NCBI GenBank assembly: GCA_021647365.1
Contig: JAKIUW010000018.1
Coordinates: forward strand, 6,981-70,980
Source: Cocleimonas sp.
Lineage (GTDB): Bacteria; Pseudomonadota; Gammaproteobacteria; Thiotrichales; Thiotrichaceae
Reading direction: 5' to 3'
Length of the DNA stretch: 64,000 bases
Below are positions 53,346 to 60,515 of the stretch, piece by piece. The translations under genes were made by a program, and so were the position numbers. Within the stretch, counting starts at the first letter, position 1. Each line of letters opens with the position of its first letter. The notes under the pieces are model-generated. The model searched no databases, was not told the DNA's origin, and saw nothing but the letters and a program-made list of their open reading frames with translations.

Positions 53346-53378
53346 AAGCATATCATTATCAACACAAATGATAATAAT
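53346..53378 (-). promoter_or_regulatory. Possible Fur-like site before the aminotransferase gene
   Basis: On the minus strand the sequence reads ATTATTATCATTTGTG and then TTGATAATGATATGC. GATAATGATA matches the first ten bases of the Fur consensus; the other half is poor. It lies 40-75 nt before the GTG start. Weak. Confidence 0.25.
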
Positions 53379-53436
53379 AAGAAAGGCACTCATCTGTAAA
53401 CTAAAGAGCCATACCTGTTGAAATATCTTAATATCT

Positions 53437-54666
53437 TTACGGAACTGCCAAAACAGCACAGTTACAAAGATCATCACTTTCAAAAGCCGTCATATCACCT
53501 GCTTTTAAATTTGGCACGGGAAATACGCGAACCGTTAAGGGCTTATTCAAACGGAATGCCATTGTGCCCGTATCGCGCATCAGTGCTGATATTTTTTCAA
53601 TTGAAGTATCACCCGGAATCGGCACAGTATCTAAACCAATTCCACACACTGCACTGTAGGTTAAGAGAGAGCGTATATCGAAGTTATTATCAATTGTGCC
53701 TTGCGCCAGACCAATATCCTCCGTTAGTGCCAACATCAAACCTGAAAACCCCACTAGGTCCACACCCTGAATAGATTTGAATACTTTTGTTAATAATGCC
53801 GACGCTTCAACTGTGCCCGATGCCCCAAAGTATTCAACCCCCATGGCTTCATAGACTTCAACCATACTGGAACAGTTTTTGGAAGGCGCAGCCGAACTAT
53901 CAAAACCAGAAAACTTAAACTCATCACCAGCTGATTGTTTTACGATATTATTAATTTCATCAATGTGATATTGGAGTGCGCTGCTCATTACATCAAAATA
54001 ACCTTTGAAATTATTATTATGATCTTGTTTATCAGCCGTTTGATTATAGTCTTTTAATACTGCAACCAAAAGATCAGGCGTTTCTAGACCAATAACAAAA
54101 CGGTTACCCAATGCACTCTTGTGATAGCTTGCAGGAAAGTAAGGTATCAGCGGATCACAGTTAAAATTAACCGTGAAATTAAAGTTGCCCTCACCTCTTG
54201 GTGTAATCTTACTAATGCGTTCCACTGCTTTTGCCGAGTGCTGAATCAAGTCATTATCTAATACACCAAACTCATCCATCCCCACATTTACGCAAACATT
54301 ACACAAGTCACCAAACTCTGTTACCAGCTCTGGCAACAGCAGAATCTCATGTTTGTTAATCGCTTCACCTATAGCAAAACGGATGCGTAAACCTGATGAG
54401 TTTGTAGACTCCAATAGATCACTTAAATAACGAAGGTCACTTTTTGCTGTTTCCAAGCTATCTGTATTTAAATATTCACCAAAAGGGTTGGTTACAATGC
54501 GAATTGATTGCACCGTGTAATTTTCATCGGCAAAGGCTTTGGATAGTTCTCCACAAAAATGAGACGCTTTTTGGATTTCTTCTTCCCATATCTCTCTTCC
54601 TTTTTGAAGAGACAAAAAGGTGGTGATGGTTCTTACTTTGCATAAGTCTTTATTCATAAAGCTCAT
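53437..54666 (-). CDS. DUF711 family protein
   Basis: 409 residues from the ATG at 54666, which follows an AGAGAG ribosome site. Start KVRTITTFLSLQKGREIW, VQSIRIVTNPFGEYL and late blocks such as GFSGLMLALTEDIGLAQG and CGIGLDTVPIPGDTS identify the DUF711 (UPF0210-like) family. Known structures relate it to glycyl-radical/ribonucleotide reductase-like barrels, but the reaction is unknown. DTVPIPGDTSIEKISALMRD is the strongly conserved end. Lies between the LysE-like exporter and the aminotransferase, which hints at amino-acid chemistry. Confidence 0.85.
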   Translation of the reverse strand: MSFMNKDLCKVRTITTFLSLQKGREIWEEEIQKASHFCGELSKAFADENYTVQSIRIVTNPFGEYLNTDSLETAKSDLRYLSDLLESTNSSGLRIRFAIGEAINKHEILLLPELVTEFGDLCNVCVNVGMDEFGVLDNDLIQHSAKAVERISKITPRGEGNFNFTVNFNCDPLIPYFPASYHKSALGNRFVIGLETPDLLVAVLKDYNQTADKQDHNNNFKGYFDVMSSALQYHIDEINNIVKQSAGDEFKFSGFDSSAAPSKNCSSMVEVYEAMGVEYFGASGTVEASALLTKVFKSIQGVDLVGFSGLMLALTEDIGLAQGTIDNNFDIRSLLTYSAVCGIGLDTVPIPGDTSIEKISALMRDTGTMAFRLNKPLTVRVFPVPNLKAGDMTAFESDDLCNCAVLAVP

Positions 54667-54695
54667 TTTAATCTCTCTCTTAACTAAAACTAAGG

Positions 54696-55313
54696 TTAAG
54701 TCCATTTCTCATAACCAACTTGAAATGCTTCATTGAACAAAAATACAGAAAATAACAGAAGCAATCCAAACGCCAAATAAGAAAAATTATCTTTTAATAA
54801 TCGCGTACCCAGCTTCCCTATCAATATATAGAGTACAAACATACAGCTTGATATTAGCAACATACTAACCCCGAAAACAAAAGCATTAGTGACGGTACTA
54901 TGTGTGAGTTGATTGGCGATGACAGCACCCGATGGGAACAATAGCCAAATCTTAGGCGACAAAAACATAATCACAGCCAAATTTATAAAACCAAGTTTAA
55001 ACACGCTATTTGATTGTTTACTTTTTAATGTTTTATAAGCGAGGTAAGAAATATATAAACCACCTAAAATATAAAATAGTAAATCAACTTGTGAGAAGTA
55101 TTTAGACACCAACTCAACAAAAACAACACAAACAACCGTCTGGGCTAATTGAACCGTGATAATGACAGGGAAAAACACTTTAAAGTAAAACTGAGCAATC
55201 TCAGGAAAGCTTAGCCTTCTGGTTGCCTCCATTACGGATATCCATACAGGGCCTGGCGTGATAAAAAATATACTCCAAAACAGTATCACTTTATACAATA
55301 CGCTAATATCCAT
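54696..55313 (-). CDS. LysE/RhtB-family amino-acid exporter
   Basis: 205 residues, six hydrophobic helices. The helix-1 signature FFITPGPVWISVMEATRR resembles the FxPGP motif of LysE/RhtB exporters, and helix 3-4 has FYILGGLYISYLAYKTLKSK. Such proteins export amino acids or derivatives. First gene of an operon with DUF711 and an aminotransferase, divergent from a MocR-type regulator. Substrate unknown. Confidence 0.85.
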   Translation of the reverse strand: MDISVLYKVILFWSIFFITPGPVWISVMEATRRLSFPEIAQFYFKVFFPVIITVQLAQTVVCVVFVELVSKYFSQVDLLFYILGGLYISYLAYKTLKSKQSNSVFKLGFINLAVIMFLSPKIWLLFPSGAVIANQLTHSTVTNAFVFGVSMLLISSCMFVLYILIGKLGTRLLKDNFSYLAFGLLLLFSVFLFNEAFQVGYEKWT

Positions 55314-55410
55314 AACTGCTCAGCACCTTTAGTCAATATTTAAAACTTGCCAACAACTATAGCTTCATGCCATATTAATATACAGATTCAAATTTATTTA
55401 ATTGAAGCAA

Positions 55411-55436
55411 TACAGTTTATAAAAATACCAACTGTA
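55411..55436. promoter_or_regulatory. Candidate operator between exporter operon and MocR regulator
   Basis: Inverted repeat TACAGTT, 12-nt spacer, AACTGTA in the 242-nt divergent promoter region. Position and symmetry suit a binding site for the adjacent MocR-type regulator. No motif database was consulted. Confidence 0.4.
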
Positions 55437-55474
55437 CCGCTTTATGAATAATAAATTGTATTGCATTTATACAT

Positions 55475-55535
55475 GCACACCCCCCCACTTTTACATGGTG
55501 TTATAAAAGTACCATGTAAAAGTGGGGGGGTGTGC
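55475..55535. repeat. Dispersed repeat pair R13 (CAC/CAC, compensated stem)
   Basis: GCACACCCCCC, CAC, TTTTACATGGTG; loop TTATAAAAG; right arm TACCATGTAAAA, GTG, GGGGGGTGTGC. Here ATGAT of other copies is ATGGT on the left and the partner is ACCAT on the right, so the stem stays paired. It lies just before the ribosome site of the MocR gene, in its presumed leader. Confidence 0.95.
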
Positions 55536-55555
55536 TTTGAGAATAAGGTATTCAA

Positions 55556-56971
55556 ATGACTACACGCTATCAACAAGTTGCTGATCATATCAGCGATCAA
55601 ATACGAAATGGCTTGCTAAAAGCGGGCGAAAAAACACCTTCGGTACGCCAGTGTGCCAGTGAAATGGGCTTGAGTATTTCGACTGTGATTCGTGGCTATG
55701 AATTACTCCAAGATCAAATGCTAATCGAGCCACGTCCACAGTCTGGTTTTTATGTACGCCCGCAGTATCAGCCCAGCAAAGCACCTGAAATCAGCCAACC
55801 CCTAGTCAAACCTTCTGAAGTTAATATTGATAATTTAGCGGTGAGTCTGCTTCAGCTGACTCAAGATAAAAACATTATTCAACTCGGCACTGCTCCACCT
55901 AATACCGATGTACCTGCGATAAAACAGCTCAATCGAATCATGACAAAAGTCATTCGAGAGGAAGATAGCTTGGGTGATTATGACCCGCCACCGGGCAATA
56001 AAAATCTGCGCAGACAGATTGCTCGTCGAATGTTAAATGCTGGTGTCAAAGTACACCCCGATGAGATTGTAATCACCACGGGCTGCCAAGAGGCTATGAC
56101 ATTGTGCATTCGAGCAGTTACCAAGCCCGGAGATACGGTCGTCGTTGAATCACCCAGTTATTTTGGCACACTCAAAGCCATTGAATCCATGGGTTTAAAA
56201 GCGTTAGAAATTCCTACTCACGCTAAAACAGGCATCAGCCGAACTGCGTTGGAATTAGCCATCCGAGAGTGGAACGTAAGTGCCTGTATTTTAACGCCTA
56301 ACTTCAGTAATCCTTTGGGCTATTGCATGAGCGATGAAGACAAGAAAGAGCTTCGCGCTACTCTCAAACAAGCCAATATACCGATTATTGAAGATGATAT
56401 TTATTCCGAATTGACATATAGCACACAACGCCCAAAAGCCATTAAAGCCTTCGATGAAGAGGGTGACGCTAGCAATGTACTTTTATGTTCCTCTCTATCA
56501 AAGTCGCTATCCCCTGGGTTACGCATAGGTTGGGCAATTCCTGGTCCGTGGTTAGAAAAAGTCATCCACCTTAAAGTCAGCAGCAGCATGGCAGGTGCGA
56601 CATTACCCTCACTCGCAGCTGCACGTTATCTTGAGATGGGGATTTTTGACAGGCATTTACGCCAGATGCGTCGATATTACAAAGAACAACGCGACTATTT
56701 TTTACACTTAGCAACGCTCCACCTACCCAAAGACATTCGCCTCACTTATCCCGAAGGTGGCTATGTGATCTGGCTAGAGCTGGATAAAAAAATTAATAGC
56801 ATGATGCTCTACGAACAAGCGCTAGAAGAAGGTATTAGTATTGCGCCAGGGCCTTTGTTTTCTGTAAGTGGGCAATATCAAAACTTCGTGCGGATTAATT
56901 ATGGAAAGGCAACGAAGGAACAACTTGAACGAGCGATGATTGTTTTAGGGCGATTGATTGCTTCTTATTGA
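55556..56971 (+). CDS. MocR-type transcription regulator (GntR + aminotransferase domain)
   Basis: 471 residues. N-terminal GntR winged helix (YQQVADHISDQIRNGLLKAG, PSVRQCASEMGLSISTVIRG, residues 1-75) joined to a fold type I aminotransferase domain (from about 100) with the PLP Lys in CSSLSKSLSPGLRIGWAIPG, TPNFSNPLGYCMSD and IIEDDIYSEL. MocR proteins bind PLP or amino acids and usually control a divergent gene. Here that is the LysE-DUF711-aminotransferase operon, so it probably senses its substrate. AAGG ribosome site. Confidence 0.92.
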   Translation: MTTRYQQVADHISDQIRNGLLKAGEKTPSVRQCASEMGLSISTVIRGYELLQDQMLIEPRPQSGFYVRPQYQPSKAPEISQPLVKPSEVNIDNLAVSLLQLTQDKNIIQLGTAPPNTDVPAIKQLNRIMTKVIREEDSLGDYDPPPGNKNLRRQIARRMLNAGVKVHPDEIVITTGCQEAMTLCIRAVTKPGDTVVVESPSYFGTLKAIESMGLKALEIPTHAKTGISRTALELAIREWNVSACILTPNFSNPLGYCMSDEDKKELRATLKQANIPIIEDDIYSELTYSTQRPKAIKAFDEEGDASNVLLCSSLSKSLSPGLRIGWAIPGPWLEKVIHLKVSSSMAGATLPSLAAARYLEMGIFDRHLRQMRRYYKEQRDYFLHLATLHLPKDIRLTYPEGGYVIWLELDKKINSMMLYEQALEEGISIAPGPLFSVSGQYQNFVRINYGKATKEQLERAMIVLGRLIASY

Positions 56972-56985
56972 GAATAATAAATATA

Positions 56986-57044
56986 AAGCACACCCCCCCA
57001 CTTTTACATGATGATCATGTAAAAGTGGGGGGGTGGGTGTGCTT
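56986..57044. repeat. Dispersed repeat pair R14 (CAC/CAC, no loop)
   Basis: AAGCACACCCCCC, CAC, TTTTACATGATG directly meets ATCATGTAAAA, GTG, GGGGGGTGGGTGTGCTT. The right arm carries four extra bases (GGTG). A-run and T-run flanks suggest a terminator after the MocR gene. Confidence 0.95.
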
Positions 57045-57163
57045 TAGGGTTTCTTAGTCAAAAAATGTCTACAAACTTTCATACTGATCTATAATCAGGG
57101 TCTATTACAAAATATAAGCATGCTTTAATATTATAGAGAGCAATCATAATTGCTTAGTCGCCC

Positions 57164-57829
57164 ATGATTAAATACGAAAAATCCCCTCAAAAAATACAAT
57201 CAAGCTCCATTGAGTTTGTAAAAGATAATTTTGATCTTGAACATTTATCACTTCCAGAAAAACGAATAGGACGACAACTCGCCATAAGCTGTGGTGATAT
57301 TTCAATCCTTGAAAATATTCGTTTCAGCGAAGGTATCATTGATAAAGCACTAGAGGCAATGGATGAAGATTACGAACTGCTCTGTGATACACCCATGGTC
57401 ATTAGCGGGCTCAAAAATAAATATTTAAAGAATGAGCCCATCTGCCTTGTTAACAAAGCAAATATCATCTCCCAAGCAAAATCAAATAAACAGACTCGCA
57501 GTATGCTGGCTGTTGATTTATGGAAACCTTATCTACCAGAGAGCATTATTTTAATTGGTGCTGAACCTACTGCTTTGTTTCGATTGCTAGAGATATTAGA
57601 AGAGATTAAAGAAGATGATAAAGATAAAAAACCTGCATTAATTATAGCAACACCTGCAGGATTCACTGGCGCAGAAGAAGCAAAAAAATATCTCTGGGAC
57701 AACTGCGAGAAGTTGGATATACCCTGCATTACATTATTAGGGACACGAGGCGGAAACGATTTTGCTTCAACAATAATGAACACATTGCTTCAAATACAAA
57801 GAAGCAGAGAAAATGAAAACTCAAAATAA
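57164..57829 (+). CDS. CbiC/CobH-like protein lacking the catalytic histidine
   Basis: 221 residues with the fold pattern of precorrin-8X methylmutase: YEKSPQKIQSSSIEFV at the start, GAEPTALFRLLEILEE, IIATPAGFTGAEEAKKYL and TLLGTRGGNDFASTIMNTLL. In CobH the catalytic His lies three residues before Gly in MVHACG; the aligned stretch here is LAISCG, with Ile41 in its place, so methyl migration by the known mechanism is unlikely. No other cobalamin gene is in the window. It may bind a tetrapyrrole or do something else. A small hairpin (AGCAAT-CATA-ATTGCT) precedes the start. Confidence 0.72.
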   Translation: MIKYEKSPQKIQSSSIEFVKDNFDLEHLSLPEKRIGRQLAISCGDISILENIRFSEGIIDKALEAMDEDYELLCDTPMVISGLKNKYLKNEPICLVNKANIISQAKSNKQTRSMLAVDLWKPYLPESIILIGAEPTALFRLLEILEEIKEDDKDKKPALIIATPAGFTGAEEAKKYLWDNCEKLDIPCITLLGTRGGNDFASTIMNTLLQIQRSRENENSK

Positions 57830-57915
57830 CTTACACAATCTTACAAAAGGATCATGAACAAAGTCTAAAAAGTGCAGTCATAACTTACGAATACATTAAA
57901 AAAGGAAACGGTAAG

Positions 57916-58755
57916 ATGAAATCACGAAAGCTCAATTTATTCACTAAGTTAGTGGTGCTTGCATCATTAATTCTCACAATCTCAAGCGTGCAAGCTAAAA
58001 AGCTGTACTGGGATTCAAATTCACGTACACCTGTTCGCATCGACGTGGTCGATGACCATGGTAGAACACTCAACCAATATTCAGCCGATAGTCGGGGTTA
58101 CAAAACACAGCGCACTTATTTAGAGGCTGTAAAAGGTAAACGCTACCAACTACGCATTCGTAACACGAGCAACCGACGTATTGGTGTTATCGTTGCCGTT
58201 GATGGTAGAAATATCCTCAGTGGAGCTAAATCCTACTTACGCAAAAATGAGAAAATGTACGTTCTTGGCCCCTATGAGTCTGCGAGCTACAAGGGCTGGA
58301 GAACAAGTAAGAACCGCGTAAACCGATTTTACTTCACATCAGCAGGCGATTCATACTCAAATTCATGGGGTGATCGTTCTGCCATGGGTGTTATTGCTGT
58401 TGCAGTGTTTGATGAAAAACATAGGCAACAGCACAGAAAGTACCGTCGTAACGATATGAATAAAAGCATGGCACCTTCTCGACGTGGTTATCTAGCAGAA
58501 GAATCGACAGGCACGGGTTTTGGGCGAGAAGAATACTCTCCAACAATTAGAGTTAATTTTAAGGCTAATAATAACCCTAGCTTTAAACACTTCTTTAAAT
58601 ACGAATGGCGAAATACGCTTTGTAAGCGCGGCATTGTAAATTGTAACTATTATGAAAATGATAGAAGAAACAACAATCGCTTTTGGCCGCGTGAAACTAA
58701 CAATGGCTATGCACCATATCCACCAGGGCATTATAGACCTAACCAAAACTGGTAA
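57916..58755 (+). CDS. Secreted basic protein of unknown function
   Basis: 279 residues with a clear signal peptide (about 1-28, ending VQA). The central part, VDGRNILSGAKSYL then YVLGPYESASYKGW and FYFTSAGDSYSNSWGDRSAMG, looks like a conserved beta-rich domain that I have seen in gamma-proteobacterial secreted proteins but cannot name. The C-terminus is rich in Asn, Arg, Tyr and Pro and looks disordered. One Cys pair near the end (LCKRGIVNC). ATG preceded by AAGGA. Same strand as the CbiC-like gene, 86 nt away. Confidence 0.7.
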   Translation: MKSRKLNLFTKLVVLASLILTISSVQAKKLYWDSNSRTPVRIDVVDDHGRTLNQYSADSRGYKTQRTYLEAVKGKRYQLRIRNTSNRRIGVIVAVDGRNILSGAKSYLRKNEKMYVLGPYESASYKGWRTSKNRVNRFYFTSAGDSYSNSWGDRSAMGVIAVAVFDEKHRQQHRKYRRNDMNKSMAPSRRGYLAEESTGTGFGREEYSPTIRVNFKANNNPSFKHFFKYEWRNTLCKRGIVNCNYYENDRRNNNRFWPRETNNGYAPYPPGHYRPNQNW

Positions 58756-58770
58756 CACAGCATTAAAAGT

Positions 58771-59610
58771 TTAGCGATAAACTTCTAACTTACGAATTGT
58801 TGCTATTGAAATTGGCGTTGTTGCTACACCTGTACTCATACGTTGTGCTACATAAGCATCAGAACCATTAATCTTTTTCAATGAGCCAGCAATAACCTTT
58901 CCGTTACGCTTTAAAACTCTAATAGGTTTACCCACTACAGAGTGAATACTTCCAACACTGATAACACGATATTTTGGCTCTATGTAAACTTTCTTTTCTC
59001 TCTTTTTGATTTCTTGTAATGCCGCGGGAGGGATAAGCTGATTTTCTGTAATCTTAGGTTCTAGACCATCCGTAAAGCTTTCTTCCATGCTATCTTTTGC
59101 TAATACTTCTTCACCATTCTCATCAACAAGCTCTTCGCCAGCAGATTCTTCAAAAGATTGCAGGCTCATTTCACCATCTTTTATGTCTTCTGCTACATTT
59201 TGAGCCATTGAAACTTTATCAATTACTGTCATATTCACCGTAGCCAGTGTTTCATTAAAAGACTTACCATTTAATACAACAGCCGCAGTAACTGCGATTA
59301 AGCCTACAGCAATACTCGCCACATTCGTAGTAACAGCACCACTCCAGCTCATTTTATTAATAAACTTAAATGCAACACTAGAAGCTATAAACATAACAGA
59401 GATAGAGAGAATTAACATTGCCATTGGCTCGACACCTTTAACAAAGGTAGAGACCAGCACATAGGCAACTGCAGCAAAAGCAGCGCCAACCAGTGATGCT
59501 AATAAAATCCACTCCATAGAATAACGTTTAGCAAGTAGCATTTTTGCAACCTTACTAACAACGACCAATGTAACAATTAATGCAGCGAACAGAGAAGCGT
59601 AGAAATACAT
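58771..59610 (-). CDS. Membrane protein of unknown function
   Basis: 279 residues. Four hydrophobic helices in the first 125 residues, then an acidic segment rich in Glu (about 135-195) and a basic C-terminal domain (KKREKKVYIEPKYRVISVGS onward) with short beta strands, RVLKRNGKVIAGSLKKING, which could be an SH3-like or mechanosensitive-type fold. No family recognised. Convergent with the secreted protein at 57916 (15 nt between stops). Confidence 0.65.
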   Translation of the reverse strand: MYFYASLFAALIVTLVVVSKVAKMLLAKRYSMEWILLASLVGAAFAAVAYVLVSTFVKGVEPMAMLILSISVMFIASSVAFKFINKMSWSGAVTTNVASIAVGLIAVTAAVVLNGKSFNETLATVNMTVIDKVSMAQNVAEDIKDGEMSLQSFEESAGEELVDENGEEVLAKDSMEESFTDGLEPKITENQLIPPAALQEIKKREKKVYIEPKYRVISVGSIHSVVGKPIRVLKRNGKVIAGSLKKINGSDAYVAQRMSTGVATTPISIATIRKLEVYR

Positions 59611-60016
59611 GACATAACCTTTATAATTTTAATTATTTTCGTGACTTACAATATTTAAGCCCTTGCTCAGCCCTTGCTCAGCGATATAGACACCATTAAG
59701 CCTTACAGGGTAGGTAGTAGCAAGAATTGTCCGACAAACGAGGATTTGTTCTGACTAAACGGCTAAAAAACGGAAGTGCGAACTCAAAACTCGCAAGAAG
59801 CTCTTAAATACGGTGCTTGCACAACGGGTACCACAAAATGGCACTTTGGAGTAATACACTCCCCTATAGGAAAATAATCTCCAATTTCTCTATAAAGCCT
59901 GAGGAAAGCTGATAAAAGCCTGTGAAGTTTGGCGTGGTAGTTTAGCCAGTTACACAAAAGCTCTCTATTTTGACCTGTTAACACTGATACTTTTTATTCT
60001 AATTTATCAAAAGTGA
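59611..60016. other. Intergenic region with no identified gene
   Basis: 406 nt between the membrane protein and the thioesterase gene (both minus strand). It contains a tandem duplication of CCCTTGCTCAG near 59659-59680. A 66-codon frame on the minus strand (59784-59984) has no ribosome site I trust and no recognisable motif; base composition here is slightly richer in GC than nearby gaps, so a gene remnant is possible. Confidence 0.4.
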
Positions 60017-60496
60017 TTAATAAGAACGCTTCCATGTTTCTTGCCGTTCTAATACTGCATCAACCACATCTTGCGGAGGAATCACTCCCTCACGACCACG
60101 AACAACCGAATGAGAAACACCTTGAGCAATAAGTTTGTCGCCTTTCTTAAATTCATGAGTGCTGTAAAAATACTTCTCATCAAAGTGAGTGATATTCATA
60201 TCTAAAGTAAACTTTTGGAACACTTTTAACGACGATTTATAATTCATATCATGATAGGCAACCAAGGGCATCCACTTGCGTTGCTTCATAACGGCGAGCA
60301 AACCAGAACGCACAAAAAAATCAAACCGCGAAAAATCACAATAGGCGAGATATCGACTATTGGTTACATGTAGATTGATATCTAAATCGTTGGGTAAAAC
60401 TGTAAGGTTGAGCTGGTTGTGCATATCATCCAACGTGATGGGGGATGCGCGTTTTGCTTGTAGATAAATCAAAAACAATCTTAGGTATAAATTCAT
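60017..60496 (-). CDS. Acyl-CoA thioesterase-like hotdog protein
   Basis: 159 residues, hotdog fold of the 4-HBT/THEM6-like type: LPNDLDINLHVTNSRYLAYC contains the conserved Asp and the N-x-RY segment, followed by a helix and strands (YKSSLKVFQKFTLDMNITHF, KYFYSTHEFKKGDKLIAQGV). Probably cuts an acyl-thioester; substrate unknown. 19 nt after tyrS, same strand. Confidence 0.82.
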   Translation of the reverse strand: MNLYLRLFLIYLQAKRASPITLDDMHNQLNLTVLPNDLDINLHVTNSRYLAYCDFSRFDFFVRSGLLAVMKQRKWMPLVAYHDMNYKSSLKVFQKFTLDMNITHFDEKYFYSTHEFKKGDKLIAQGVSHSVVRGREGVIPPQDVVDAVLERQETWKRSY

Positions 60497-60515
60497 TTAT
60501 CTTTCTCGTTAAATA

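Noticed and set aside
14655..57044. G-quadruplex formation by the G-tracts
   Set aside because: Each arm has only one run of six or seven G, and in paired loci it faces a complementary C-run, so a hairpin is the simpler structure.
59784..59984. 66-codon minus-strand frame in the 59.6-60.0 kb gap
   Set aside because: No recognisable motif or ribosome site; kept only as an unexplained gap.
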